Shown piece after piece: positions 11,330 to 22,086 of a DNA stretch of 64,000 nucleotides. The position numbers were made by a program, and so were the translations under genes. The stretch covers positions 53,231,105 to 53,295,104 of the forward strand of contig JAVGWX010000002.1 of NCBI GenBank assembly GCA_036924085.1, in the 5' to 3' direction. The DNA is from Ariolimax columbianus (taxonomy: Eukaryota; Mollusca; Gastropoda; Stylommatophora; Arionidae). The first letter of the stretch is position 1. Every line of letters starts with the position of its first letter. Under the pieces are notes generated by a model, which was not told where the DNA came from, searched no databases, and saw nothing but the letters and a program-made list of their open reading frames with translations.

Positions 11330-12283
11330 ATTTTTTATACATGCGGCTGCGGAGTCGGCTGTGTCCCGTTCTGAGGCGCAGTATGACAATCTGCTCTTGC
11401 CTACTTATATTATGATAGTCATCTTGTATTTGTGTTGGAAGCTCTCTCATTGATTTAATCATCTTTTTTATTTTAATGGTATGTAACTGGTACATCTGGT
11501 TGCTCGTCTGTGGCACCTTCCCTCGTCAGTGTGTCAGCTCTCTAATTTCCTGGTATTCCGCAGTGAGACGGTATCCACTGCACCGTGATTCTGCATTGGT
11601 TGCTCAATGTTGACAATAAAACTTGTAGATCTGACAGCTTCTCGGATGATACTACGTGGAGTACTGATTTTGCATCTGTCAGAAATACCACAGGATACGG
11701 GCCAATGTTGGTGTTCAGCAATTTTCACCAATTTCATCGCCTGTATCCCTGCATCATAATTATGGCAGACTTTCCCTATTGGTGTAGCAACTGTTTCCAT
11801 AGTGTTATTTTGGAATTCTATATACACTCCTGCACCTCCATGCTTTACTGCATTCTATGCTGATCCATCTGTGTATATACGGACCCATAGATCCTGTGGA
11901 TATGCTTCATCTAAGAAACTGAGAGCAATTGTCTTACGTTGCACACTGTTATGTTCCTCCTTGCCTAGTATTATTTGAATGGTTGTTTGGACTCGTACTG
12001 ATAGTCTATGGTGCTCTCTTCGGGGTGTTTGTTCTGGCACAGTTGTTTAAGGAATATCAATTTGGGGCAGTTCTGTGGCGTGTCTACGAAGTCGTTTGGC
12101 TTGGTGTACAAAGCTACTTCCTTTCAATTGTTCCGTTTCTAGGTCCTGGAATCTATCCTTCATTGGGTGACTCAGCATACAGTTGAACTTTTCTGCCTGT
12201 GTTAGCACCTTTGTGTCTCTATGTTCCCCTAGTGCTTGCATCCTCCTTAGTTTCTCCATCTCCACTATAAGCGTTGATTTCAT
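11330..12283 (-). pseudogene. LINE connection and RNase H region, decayed
   Basis: 12283-12047 encodes the segment between RT and RNase H (MKSTLIVEMEKL, HPMKDRF). IYTDGSA near 11860-11880 carries the first RNase H Asp and is followed at once by an in-frame TAG. The reading resumes with GGAGVYIEFQ and YDAGIQAMKL, where the usual E of the AEIxA block is G. It ends with ADTLTREGATDEQPD (about 11545-11500) and SRQEQIVILRLRTGHSRLRS. Confidence 0.8.
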
Positions 12284-12320
12284 TGCCTCTGTAATAACCC
12301 TTAGAGTCTAATTGTGTACC

Positions 12321-13648
12321 TTATCTAACTCGCTCAATGTATTGTTTGATGCTGGACACCAGGCAGCTGATCCATATTCCAGATGTGACCGTATGCCCTG
12401 TTGGTAAACACTGCCAAGTATTTTCTCTCCGTCTCCACATGTGGTTCCACTTAGGTTTTTTCAGGATGGCCAACTTCCTTCTGGCTTTTCCTGCTGCCTT
12501 GGTGGTGTGTTGTCTCCAAGTCAGCCTATCATCAAATGTAATTCCGAGGTAGGTTGGTTGTTTATCTTCTCTTAGAAGCTCTCCGTCTATCTTGATGTAT
12601 CCCGGTTTTTGTTTTGGAGATAAGGTGAAGAGCTTAGTGCTGCATTTATCAGTGTTGATGCTAACACACCATTTATTGCCCATAGGGTTAAGTGATCTAT
12701 TGATCTTTGTAGAATTTTGGTGGCGACTGTTGTATATTCATCAGTGCACCAGATCATCTGCATACATTGCCACTTCTACTCCACTTCACTAATAAGGTCG
12801 TTAATGTAGACTATAAAAAGTGTGGGAGGAAGCACACCACCATGCGGTACACCATCGTGTAGTAAAATTTGCTTACTCTTCAGTCCTTTAAAAAAAAAAA
12901 AAAATTTTTTAAATTTAAGCGGGGGGCTCAACTTCATTGCCTCGGGTTTTTTCCCCATTTCAGCTCGGTCTCTCTCGGCAGATGGGTACCTTATCTGTCG
13001 AGAGCATCGCACTTGGAAAGCACCCTCAATCTCTTGGGAAAGATAAGTTGCTTGGTCCTCAGTAGAGAAGCATTTTCGGAAACCCGCTTACTGTGACACA
13101 AGGGGGTTCTCACTCTCAAGGTACCATTGCATCCTGAGATTAATGATCCGTTCCAGTATTTTACAAAGGCAACTTGTAAGGCTGATTGGTCTATAGATGG
13201 ATGTTATGGAATTGTCTTTCCCTTGTTTTAGGAGCGGTATCATAATTGCTTCTCTCCAAGTCTGAGGGACTCTGCCGGAGGTCCAACTGGCATTGAAGAT
13301 CTGTAGCAGTTTTGTATTCCCTGCTATTCCCAAGTTCTTAATGATTTCGTTTGATACCCCGTCAGCTCCTGGCGACTTTCTCATTTTCAATGTTGATATT
13401 GCTAGCTCCAGTTCTCTGATATTGAATGGGGTCTCCATAACCTCTGGTATAGTTTCATCACTTCCTACATGTTGTTGCTTTTCTCTGATCTCCTGCTGTT
13501 TCTCTGTACTTACTTCAATGTCACTGTCTTTAGCAAAGGAATCTGCAAAGTGATCAGCTGCCTGGTTACCTGTGATGATGTTCCCATCTTTATTTAGTGC
13601 AACCCTTGTGTTTTTCCCTGTATCTTCATCATTTAGTTGTTTTACCAA
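12321..13648 (-). pseudogene. LINE reverse transcriptase, interrupted
   Basis: Frame 13648-13088 gives the RT fingers: KSPGADGVSNEII, VPQTWREAIMIPLLKQGKD and YRPISLTSCLCKILERII. Next come AGFR and STEDQATYLSQEIE-like residues, then an unrelated A/T-homopolymer stretch (about 12890-13010) where DLEKAFD should be. The frame returns with GVPHGGVLPPTLFIVYINDL (near 12800-12850) and MYADDL (about 12745-12770). The thumb YLGITFDDRLTWRQHT follows in 12683-12321. The YADD Asp pair is intact, but the palm strand with the first catalytic Asp is lost. Confidence 0.85.
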
Positions 13649-13892
13649 CTTTCACATTTTCCTGGTGTCCTTTTCAAAGTTCAGGGACTCTGTTTTCTCA
13701 TGCCAGCTTTTCCTCCTGGCTTGCAGCTTAGCCCTTTGGAATTTCACTTTGGCTTGTGGCAAATGTTGGTGGTGGTTTTGACTTGGGCTAGCCTCTGATT
13801 GCTTTCAAGATGTTTCCACTTCATTGTGCAGTTTCTCTTTTTCACTGTTCCAGTAAGGTCTACATTTCTTTCGCGCCCCTCTATGTATTGTT

Positions 13893-14600
13893 TCACGGAC
13901 AGCCTGTAGTATGTGTCTGCTGAACTACCTTATCTATATCTCTGTCTACATTTAGATCTTTAACTAGTACATTGGTACGATGCTGGTACATTTTCCAGTC
14001 TTCCTTTTTGTAGTTCCACCTTGGTAGTGTGCTGCACTCCCTGACATATTCATTTTCAACACATATTATGATATTATTCCTCACCAGTGTTATTCTTCCA
14101 CCCTTTCGTCTGTCTTTTCCGTCCACTAGATAGCACTGATATCCTCTAATTTGGAACACTGTGTCTTTGTTTAGATGTGTTTCTTGCATGCAGCACACAT
14201 TAACTTGCTCTTTGTTTAGATGTGTTTCTTGCCTGCAGCACACATTGACTTGCTCTTTGTTTAGATGTGTTTCTTGCATGCAGCACACAGTAACTTGCTC
14301 TTTGTTTAGATGTGTTTCTTGCATGCAGCACACATTGACTTGCTCTTTGTTTAGATGTGTTTCTTGCATGCAGCACACATTAACTTGCTCTTTGTTTATA
14401 TGTGTTTCTTGCATGCAGCACACATTGACTTGCTCTTTTTTTAGTACATGTTTAAGTTCTATTTTCTTGCTATACCGATCTCTTTTGCAATTGACTCCTT
14501 CCGCATTCCAGTGCATTATTTTCAGTGGTCTTTGCTTTGTCCTTTTTGGTTCTGTTTGGTCAGTAGTTCTATTCTCGTGCCTCCTGGCTCCACAAGGCAA
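13893..14600 (-). pseudogene. LINE endonuclease domain with six-fold internal repeat
   Basis: The 235-residue frame begins with a basic lead and LKIMHWNAEGV, where the Asn of the WN motif is a metal/phosphate ligand in exonuclease-endonuclease-phosphatase enzymes. It continues to QETH, whose Glu is the metal-binding residue, then GYQCYLVDGKDRRKGG. The QETH segment is repeated six times in frame (15 residues each, 14170-14439). After RNNI the frame jumps to LPRWNYKKEDW, which normally lies after the endonuclease. The C-terminal half, including the expected SDH box, is therefore deleted. Nicking activity is not expected. Confidence 0.8.
14170..14439 (+). repeat. 45-bp tandem repeat inside the endonuclease (6 units)
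   Basis: Units start at 14170, 14215, 14260, 14305, 14350 and 14395 and differ by one to three bases (for example T/C in TTGCMTGCAGC and G/A in CATTRACTTG). On the coding minus strand each unit is 15 codons reading KEQVNVCCMQETHLN. Low divergence between units suggests recent expansion. Confidence 0.95.
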
Positions 14601-14639
14601 CCGAGAAGGACCTTCAGTAACTAAGGTTGGATCTTCAAG

Positions 14640-15400
14640 GCTTCACCTGCCTGATTGTCCATCACAGGCCGAGTACCGTAGCGTTTAGTTAATATAGATA
14701 TACTCCCATATTGCGAAAATGCGTGACAACCTGTGGTGCGCCTATTGTCTAGTTGCATCCGTCTTCAGCACCTTAAAGTTGTTTGGGCAGACTTGCTCGA
14801 ACGGGTGTGATGATGATGATGATATGATGGACTTATGGACCCATTTTTAGAGTATCCCCAAAGGGAGGCAGTCCAGTGTGTCTGTGTCCCAGGTTCGTCA
14901 CGTTCTGCCAGAAACGTAGCATGTACATGTGAGTGGGGTATCTCCTTACTCCCCTTTAGTATTCTCGGCTCCTCTGCAGTGATGGTACGCCAAGCATTCC
15001 CCGCCACCTGGGAGGTTGTCACAAAGGGACAGATGTGCAATGTCCGCTGGCCTGAATCTCTTCGACGTCCACTGTGATGACTGATAGAAGACAAAAGTAA
15101 AGAACGAGGCAAGAATGCATTTAACCCATGAAGTGGCGGTTGATTGGTTTAGCCCAGAGCGTGTACTACTTGCCAGCGGGTTCTGCAGCTCCACCTAAAG
15201 AGCTGCACCTGCTCCTCGGCCTCTTATTCTGGCCCCTCTCCAAGGACATGTCCGGCTTAGGTGACCCTAATAGGAGTAAAACGGGTGTAGTGGGGAGGGG
15301 GAAAAGGGGGGGGGGTAAGTGTGGCCGTCTGCAGGGGTAGTCCCAATCTTCACATAGAACGAAAAGACGAAATGGATAAAACAAAAAATGTTACCACCCA
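14640..15400. other. no gene recognised
   Basis: Moderately GC-rich unique sequence with short overlapping frames, a short GAT run near 14810 and a G-rich stretch near 15295-15315. I see no known domain. Confidence 0.5.
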
Positions 15401-15401
15401 G

Positions 15402-15720
15402 TACGCTGAAGCCAGCGACATTTGACTAATGTAGGACCTGGCATGGTACAGTCAGCGATATTTGACTAATGTAGAATCTGGCATGGTACAACTGGCGATA
15501 TTTGACTAATGTAGAATTATTTATGGTAGAGCTTGCGATATTTGGCTAATGTAGAACCTGGCATGGTGCAACCAACAATATGTCTAATGTACGTCCAGGC
15601 ATAACACAGCCAACAGCATGTCAAATGTACGTCCAGGCATGGTACAACCAACAACATGTCTAATGTACATCCAGGCATGGTACAGCCAACAACTTGTCTA
15701 ATGTACATCCAGGCATGAGG
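15402..15720 (+). repeat. 40/38-bp minisatellite (8 units)
   Basis: Four 40-bp units (core GCGATATTTGACTAATG, CTGGCATGGTAC) are followed by four 38-bp units (core CAACATGTCTAATG, CCAGGCATGGTAC). A two-base deletion plus substitutions separates the two halves, so the right half spread after the change. Confidence 0.9.
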
Positions 15721-15724
15721 TAAT

Positions 15725-16204
15725 AGTGCATCAGACCACCACATAATTGTTAAAACTATATAAGCGTGTCAGTGGCTGTAAGATTATAACGCATTTCTCT
15801 CACATCAATAGAGCGGGTTCGATACAATTCTCAACAAGTTTCAGTCTACCTATCTGTAAATGGGTACCAAACTAACAATCAGGAAAAGACAAGGCGACGA
15901 GACATAAAACAAGCCGTCCAATGCTAGAAAAAAGCTAAGACCACTACAATGAAATCTCGAACAATTCACCCCCGTCGGCAATGTCTGCTAGTGAACTAAC
16001 TTCACTTTAAAAAAGCTATTAAGACTAAGCTCTAAACGCAACCTGGACGTATTTATGTACAGACGACTTATTTGTTTGGATTGTCACTGGTATTAGACTC
16101 TGCTGCCTTAGGCTGGTGTGAAAGGACAATTTCCTGGATATGAAATTGAAAGTAACACTTTAAATCAGCACGGATCAGGGTAACATTGGAGACAAAAAAC
16201 GCTA
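15725..16204. other. no gene recognised
   Basis: AT-rich. A weak tRNA-like stretch near 15757-15835 (TCAGTGGCTGTAAG, then GGGTTCGATAC) could be a very old tRNA-derived SINE, but the B-box is incomplete. Confidence 0.4.
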
Positions 16205-16680
16205 TACAACACGATATGCCTACACACATTGTGCTGTCAATGTCAGAATACGACATTAACAAACAAAGATAAAAGAAATATTATAACAACAAGGATGAAA
16301 TGCTTGCGCAGAATGCTTGGAGTAACAAGAATTGCCAGAATCAGAAACGAAGATATTAGAAGACGAGTAGGTATAACACCATTCATAGACCTCATCAAGA
16401 GACAGCAAACCTAATGGTTCGGCCACTTGGCACGTCCAACACCAGATAGTATCCCTCACAAAGCAATGCTATATAGATACAATGGATCAAAGCCAAGGGC
16501 CGACCCCGCAAACGATGGATAGTAGAAATAACAGAATGAGTAAAGCTCCCCGTGTACAAAGCACAAACTAGAGTCCGGTCAAGAAACCTCTTCATAACCT
16601 GACACTGAAAGGCACAAGCAGAACAAAAAAGCGAAAAGATGAAAGAACGACTGGCGGTGTTCCGCTTGATGCAGTTATAT
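16205..16680 (+). mobile_element. LINE tail fragment
   Basis: The plus strand reads TLTNKDKRNI, MKCLRRMLGVTR, RNEDIRRRVG, a stop, WFGHLAR, SIPHKAMLYRYNGSK and a decayed RGRP block. This is the standard post-RT order in RTE/CR1-like LINEs (KCLRRILG, then W.GH..RM, then GxRxRGRP). RT proper is absent. Confidence 0.7.
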
Positions 16681-16748
16681 AAGCAGCTCTCAATTTTTAA
16701 ACCTTGCGAATATGTGTTACAAAGGAGTTCAATTTACGAAGGTCCGAC

Positions 16749-16950
16749 ATGATTGCTCGACTTAAGGAAACTTGACTTATGATTGCTCAACTTAAGGAAA
16801 CTTGACTTATGATTGCTCGACTTAAGGATACTGGACTGATGATTGCTCGACTTAAGGAAACTTGACTGATGATTGCTCGACTTAAGAAAACTTGACTGAT
16901 GATCGCTCGACTTAAGAAAACTTGACTGATGATTGCTCGACTTAAGACTT
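16749..16950 (+). repeat. 30-bp minisatellite (7 units)
   Basis: Units start at 16751 and every 30 bp to 16931, with core GATTGCTCGACTTAAG and AACTTGACT. The 10-codon period yields open minus-strand frames. Diverged relatives (GACTTATGA, TCGACTTACGA) lie at 17655-17765. Confidence 0.9.
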
Positions 16951-17244
16951 TTAGTCCAACGAAATGTCGACGTGGGATGGTTGTATGTGCGACTTTACGA
17001 CTTACCACCATTTCTTTAAGGAACACATTTTTCCCACGAGAGAAGGCTCTACCTTACAATCAAGGCTAAAATGTAGATTTAAATTAGAAGTGTAACAGCC
17101 ATCTACCGGTGTTTCGGCCGTTACTATGTGCCGGACATACGAAAACAGCAGAACAGAATAACATTCATTAGTTTGTGCCAACCAGTCATAATTTATAATG
17201 AATGCACGGGTTTTATCGGCGGAATGTGGGCGAATAGAAAAATT

Positions 17245-17345
17245 AGGGTCAGGTGAAACATACAGATCAAGAACCTACTCACTTCCTCGTAGAACTCTTG
17301 CCAACAGGCTGTGACACAGCAGTCTGGCCAACGAGGTGGGGATGG
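17245..17345 (+). mobile_element. SINE-like family A, partial copy
   Basis: GGGTCAGGTGAAACATAC, AGATCAAGAACC and GTCTGGCCAACGAGGTG align in order with the middle of family A (compare 62925-63015). Both ends are missing. Confidence 0.6.
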
Positions 17346-17349
17346 ACAC

Positions 17350-18125
17350 TGTAAATCTCCATAAATGTACTTTTCTTTGAAGCCTGGCATTGCATTACAG
17401 ACAGGAGGACCCCAGTCCACTTTCAGTCCGTACAGGTATCTAAGAAGAGCCACTTTAACTTCCACCCCCACCCACCTCGCCCATAAAAAACGTCATCATG
17501 AGAGTCAAATTAGGAGTGACTTCCACCAACAACTTTGTTGGAAAATCTTGCAGTTATTAAAGGGTCAAAAACGATTTTTAAAATAGAAGCTGATATATTA
17601 TTTATAACAATCCAATTAATTTTGAACGTCTGAAGATTTTTCAAACTTTAATACAGCTAGATTTACGCCGGTTGTATTTACGCCAGATAGATTTACGACA
17701 GGTTGACTTATGAGGATTTGACTTCATTTAAGATGACTCGACTTGTAAATGTTCGACTTACGATGCAACTATTCTTAAATTATGAATGGACTTTATATCG
17801 ACGTTTTCTCTACGTTTAATGTTGATATTTCTTTAATTAATATCCTCATGTGTAGTAAGCTGCAGGAAGAGAAAACTGTTGTCGCCGATGAAGTGTGCGA
17901 GATTTAATTGTGGGGCTTATGTATGACCTGGGATGGCGAATTCCCTTCCTCTGTGCATTTTTCTTCCCTTACCGTAAAGCAGGCGCCAATTTACAGCTGT
18001 GTAGACAGGAGCGCTGTGATAATAGACGTTGAACCGCTCCCCTTTGCCGTGAAAAGCAAGTGTTTTACCATTACGATAATTAGACGCTCAATAGCTAAAT
18101 GAAAGTTCAACAAGTAAACCATATA
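17350..18125. other. no gene recognised
   Basis: Contains only scattered relatives of the 30-bp array (17655-17765). Frames are short and unconvincing. Confidence 0.45.
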
Positions 18126-18139
18126 AAACAATGGACAAC

Positions 18140-18412
18140 CTATCTTCTTCTTCTCCTTGTTGTTGTTGTTGTTGTTCATCTTCTTCTTCTTCTTCTTCTT
18201 CTTCTTCTTCTTCTTCTTCTTCTTCTTCTTCTTCTTCTTCTTCTTCTTCTTCTTCTTCTAGTTCTTGTTCTTGTTCTTCTCCGTCTTCTTCTTCTTCTAG
18301 TTCTTGTTCTTCTCCTTCTTCTTCTTGTTCTTCTAGTTCTTGTTTTTCTTCTTATTCTTATTCTTCTTCTTCTTCTTCGTCTTCTTCTACTTCTTTTTCT
18401 TCTTTGGCGTTT
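18140..18412 (+). repeat. long (CTT)n microsatellite
   Basis: About 270 bp of CTT with interspersed TTG/TAG. It creates poly-Ser and poly-Leu frames that are not genes. Confidence 0.95.
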
Positions 18413-18417
18413 GTCTT

Positions 18418-18600
18418 GAAAAGAACGTTATGTTGTAGTTTACAGCGAGGCTGTGATATCTACGCTGTTCGATCCGCCACATCCAATTTCAGCTGGCTTT
18501 TTTTATTGCCTGCTTTGTCTTCCTACTGCGATCCCTATCAGTAGGCCACACTACACCAGTGACTAGAGCAGCCTGTATCTAGGGCCGCCACGTGAAGATA
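18418..18600 (+). mobile_element. dispersed repeat family B, 5' portion
   Basis: AACGTTATGTTGTAGTTTAC, GAGGCTGTGATATCT, CACATCCAATTTCAG and GGGCCGCC match 9858-10025 with drift, again directly after a CTT tract. Confidence 0.65.
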
Positions 18601-18669
18601 GAAAAGGGCCTAGATCAGCAGTGGTTGCCGATCTGGTGTCCGACACTGATCTGTCTGACTGAATTCAGG

Positions 18670-19285
18670 ATTATAGTAATTTTGTATTTCAGTATTCTAG
18701 TACCTCAGCATTCTAATATTTCAGAATTCCAGTATTCCAGTATTTAATATCTCGGTATTTTAGCAATGTAGTATTATAGTTTTGCAGTATTCTAGTATCC
18801 CAATATTCTAGTATTCCAGAATTCTAGTATTACAGTATTTTAGTATCCACGTGCTCTAATATGACAGTATTCTAGTATTGAAGATCTATAGCACTCCAGT
18901 ATTCTAGTATTACAGTATTCTAGTATCTGAGTATTCTAGTATTTCAGAATTCTAGTATTCCAATATTCAAGTATCACAGTATTCTGTTATCTCAGTATTC
19001 TAGTATCCTATTATTCTAGTATTCTAGTATCGGAGTATTGTAATATTCCAGAATTCTAGTATTCCAATATTCTAGTATCCAAGTATTCTATTATCTCAGT
19101 ATTCTAGTATCATATTATTCTATTATCTCAGTATTCTAATATCTCAGTATTCTAGATTCCATAATTTTAGTATTCCAGTATTCTAGTCTCTCAGTATTCT
19201 ATTATTCCAGTATTCTAGTATCTCAGTATTTCAGTATTCCAGAAATTCCGTATTTCAGTATTATAGTATTGTATAATTCCGGATT
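18670..19285 (+). repeat. short-unit AT-rich minisatellite (TATTCTAG core)
   Basis: Dozens of copies of CAGTATTCTAGTATT-like units, period about 8 doubled to 16, with many variants. CTAG and GAATTC-type palindromes are frequent. Confidence 0.9.
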
Positions 19286-19384
19286 TCTAGTTTTACAGAA
19301 TGTTAATTTAATTGGTGATGTGTGTGTGTGTGTATTTGTGTGTGTGTTTGTTGTTTGCGCGCGCTCGCGTGTTGCGTGTCCTGT

Positions 19385-21660
19385 CATTTATAGAAAAACA
19401 CACTCTACGATACAGCTGTTAAACACATTGGCCCACTCACGCGGAAGCATAAGGACTGGTTTGATGAGAACGATCTGGAAAAACAGGGCCTTCTCGATGC
19501 AAAACATGAAGCGCACATGGAATACCAGAGGGACACACCATTTCCGACAGCAAAAGCTGCCTTCAATACTGCTCACAAAGCTGTCCAGACCAGGCTTAGA
19601 GAGATGCAAGACTCCTGGCTCAGCAAAAGAGCTGACGAAATTGAGATGTTCGCCGAGCGTCATGACACCAAACGGTTTTACGAGGCACTGAAAGCTCTCT
19701 ACGGCCCGCTGCCCTCTAGTAATACTCCAGTTCGCAGTGCGGATGGAGCACTGCTAACAGATAAGTGTTCCGATTCTAGACAGATGGGCAGACCACTTCT
19801 GCAAAATGCTAAACCACCCATCGTCCATAAATGAAGAGGCCATCCGGCGAATGCCGCAGGTGGAACTGAACCTGGCGTTGGATGAAGTCATTACTGAGGA
19901 GGAAGTCAACAGGGCAATCAGTTCACTATCTATAGGAAAAGCTCCAGGAGCTGATGCAATACCAGCAGAGGTATATAAGACAGCTGGCCCATCCCTCACC
20001 AGAAGGATCACTGAACTCTTCTATCACATGTGGGCTGAAGGAAAAATTCCGCAGGAGCTAAAGGACGCCTCAATCGTTCACCTGTAGAAAAGAAAAGCCA
20101 ACCGTCAGGAATGTGACAATCATCGTGGAATATCGCTACTCTCCGTAGCAGGCAAGATCCTAGCTCGCTTGCTGCTAAACAGGCTCAACACACACCTTGA
20201 ACAAAGCCACCACCTCACAGAAAGCCAATGTGGATTCAGAGCCGGAAGAGGAACAGTGGACATGATTTTTGCCGCTCGCCAAGTACAAGAGAAGTGTCGA
20301 GAACAAAATCAGGCCTTGTACACCACATTTATTGATTTGACAAAGGCATTTGATACAGTTAACAGAGGAGGGCTGTGGATGATAATGTCTAAGTTTGGCT
20401 GCCCCAACAAGTTCATAACAATGGTGAAACAGCTACACGAAGGCATGTGTGCTCGTGTACTGGACAGCGGTGCAATTTCTAAAACGTTTCTAGTATCAAA
20501 CGGAGTAAAACAAGGATGTGTACTCGCCCCGACTTTGTTCAGCATGATGTTCGCGGCCTCGATGACAGACGCCTTCAGATCATTGGAGCTTGGAATATCC
20601 ATAAAGTACCGCACAGATGACAGACTACTCAATTCCAGAAAAATGAAGGCCAAAACCAAAGTGACTGGCGACATAATCAGGAAACTTGTATTTGCTGACG
20701 ACTGCGCTCTAATGAGCAACTCAGAACTGAACATGCAGGTTGGAATGGACCAGTTCTCTGCTGCATGCAACAATTTTGGCCTGACCATAAATGCCAAAAA
20801 AACAGAGGTCATGTACCAACCAGCACCAGGCATGCCGTACACAAAACCAGAGACTACAATCAGCGGGCAGACGTTGAATGCCATAGACAAATTCACATAT
20901 CTGGGCAGCACGCTGTCGAGGTTCTGTCAGCCTAGACGATGAGGTGGCAAGCAGAATAGCAAAGGCCAGCACAGCCTTTAGTAGAATGCGCTCGATGGTC
21001 TGGGCACGTCATGGCATCAGCGTCAAGACCAAACTCAAAGTCTACCGTGCAACCATCATTCCAACATTACTATACGCTTGCGAAAGCTGGACTGTATACT
21101 CTGGACATGCAAGGAGGTTAAACCACTTCCACACAGGTTGCCTGAGGCGAATATTCCACATCCGATGGCAAGATCGTGTCACTGACATCGATGTTCTCTC
21201 AAGGGCTAACATGCCCAGCATCCATGCACTGCTAGAAAAAGCACGACTAGGATGGGCCGGACACCTCGTCCGTATGTCAGACGAGCGGCTCCCAAAGAAG
21301 CTTCTCTACGGTGAGCTGAGAGAGGGATGGCGCGAGAGAGGGCGCCCAAAGAAACGTTTTAAAGACGGTCTGAGGGACTCACTAAAAAGTTGCCAGATAA
21401 ACATCGATACCTGGGAATGTCTTGCGCAAAACAGATCTGAATGGAGAAGCGCAGTCAAATCGGGTGTAGCTGCCGGTGAAGACGACCGTGTTGTGAAAGC
21501 CCAGAGCAGACGCGAGACGCGGAAATCCCGAGCAGCGGGAACACCATCCCCTTCTACAAACCTCGTGTGCCCGATATGTAGCAGATGTTTTCAAACAGGG
21601 AAATTTGAGACAATGATGATGTCGGCGGTCCTCATCGACAACGATGGACAGCTATTATAA
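19385..21660 (+). mobile_element. RTE-like LINE, 5'-truncated, nearly readable
   Basis: After a (TG)n tract the reading begins in the linker (KHKDWFDEND, then EALKALYGP near 19690). It runs through RT: GKAPGADAIPAEV (about 19935), GISLLSVAGKILARLLLNRL (20130-20185), ESQCGFRAGRGTVDMIF, DLTKAFDTVNR (about 20336), NGVKQGCVLAPTLFSMMF (about 20500) and FADDCALMS (about 20690). Then come the thumb TYLGSTLSR and the tail RIFHIRWQDRV, GWAGHLVRM, RGRPKKRFKDGL and CPICSRCF (near 21570), the start of a zinc-finger-like end. Defects visible are a shift near 19770, a TAG at 20085 in HLYKRK, and a shift near 20918. Catalytic Asp residues are intact but the copy is dead as it stands. Clade call is from general family likeness. 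Confidence 0.85.
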
Positions 21661-21679
21661 CTAACGTTAAAACGTCTTA

Positions 21680-22065
21680 ACTTAACTTAGCGTCTTTATA
21701 CTGGTTTAGAAGACTCTGCAGAGTATGTATACAACCAGTTCCATTTACATCACCTTGCTCTAAAAGCTATACGCATCCAATTTATTCTTAAATGCATTAA
21801 CTGTCCCTGCCTCCACCACTTCCCTTGGCAATGCATTCCAAGCATTCACAACTCTCTGACTAACAAAATACTTCCTAATATCTAATCTGGACCTCTCCTT
21901 AGTCAACTTGTAGCTGTGCCCCCTTGTTATTGTGAGTGGCTGTATTTAAAAATAAAACTTGTTATAGTCTAATTTATCCATTCCTCTGATCATCTTATAA
22001 ACCTGTATTAAGCCACCACGAATTCTTCTCTCTTCTAGACACTGTAGGCCGGTTTTTTAGTCTGT
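21680..22065 (-). mobile_element. CR1/L2-type LINE, C-terminal RT tail
   Basis: The minus strand reads CLE.R.IRGGLIQVYKMI, then [45 protein letters not shown] and a stop near 21790. It is followed by a 3' end also found at 10335-10445. The string RGH..KL.K...R, then F..RVV..WN.LP..VV.A, then FK is the signature C-terminus of CR1/L2-group LINEs. Only this tail is present. Confidence 0.85.
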
Positions 22066-22086
22066 ACATCTGCGGCTGTTTTTATG

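Larger units (their letters stand above)
11296..14620 (-). mobile_element. decayed LINE with endonuclease, RT and RNase H
   Basis: On the minus strand the domains follow the I-group order: AP-type endonuclease (about 14530-14040), linker, RT (about 13640-12320), thumb and connection (12320-12045), RNase H (about 12040-11520) and a Cys/His tail (to 11300). The frame is broken many times by stops, shifts, an internal endonuclease deletion and an A/T-rich scar in RT, so it cannot make a working protein. The start is set by the basic region before MHWNAEG and the end by the 17-18-bp array. Clade within the RNase H-bearing LINEs is not decided. It is distinct from the GAA-tailed family L1-L5. Confidence 0.85.

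Noticed and set aside
18099..18544. Poly-Leu and poly-Ser frames
   Set aside because: Translation of a CTT microsatellite in different frames.
20309..20911. 200-residue minus frame inside the RTE-like LINE
   Set aside because: Antisense shadow of the RT coding frame, which is clearly on the plus strand.
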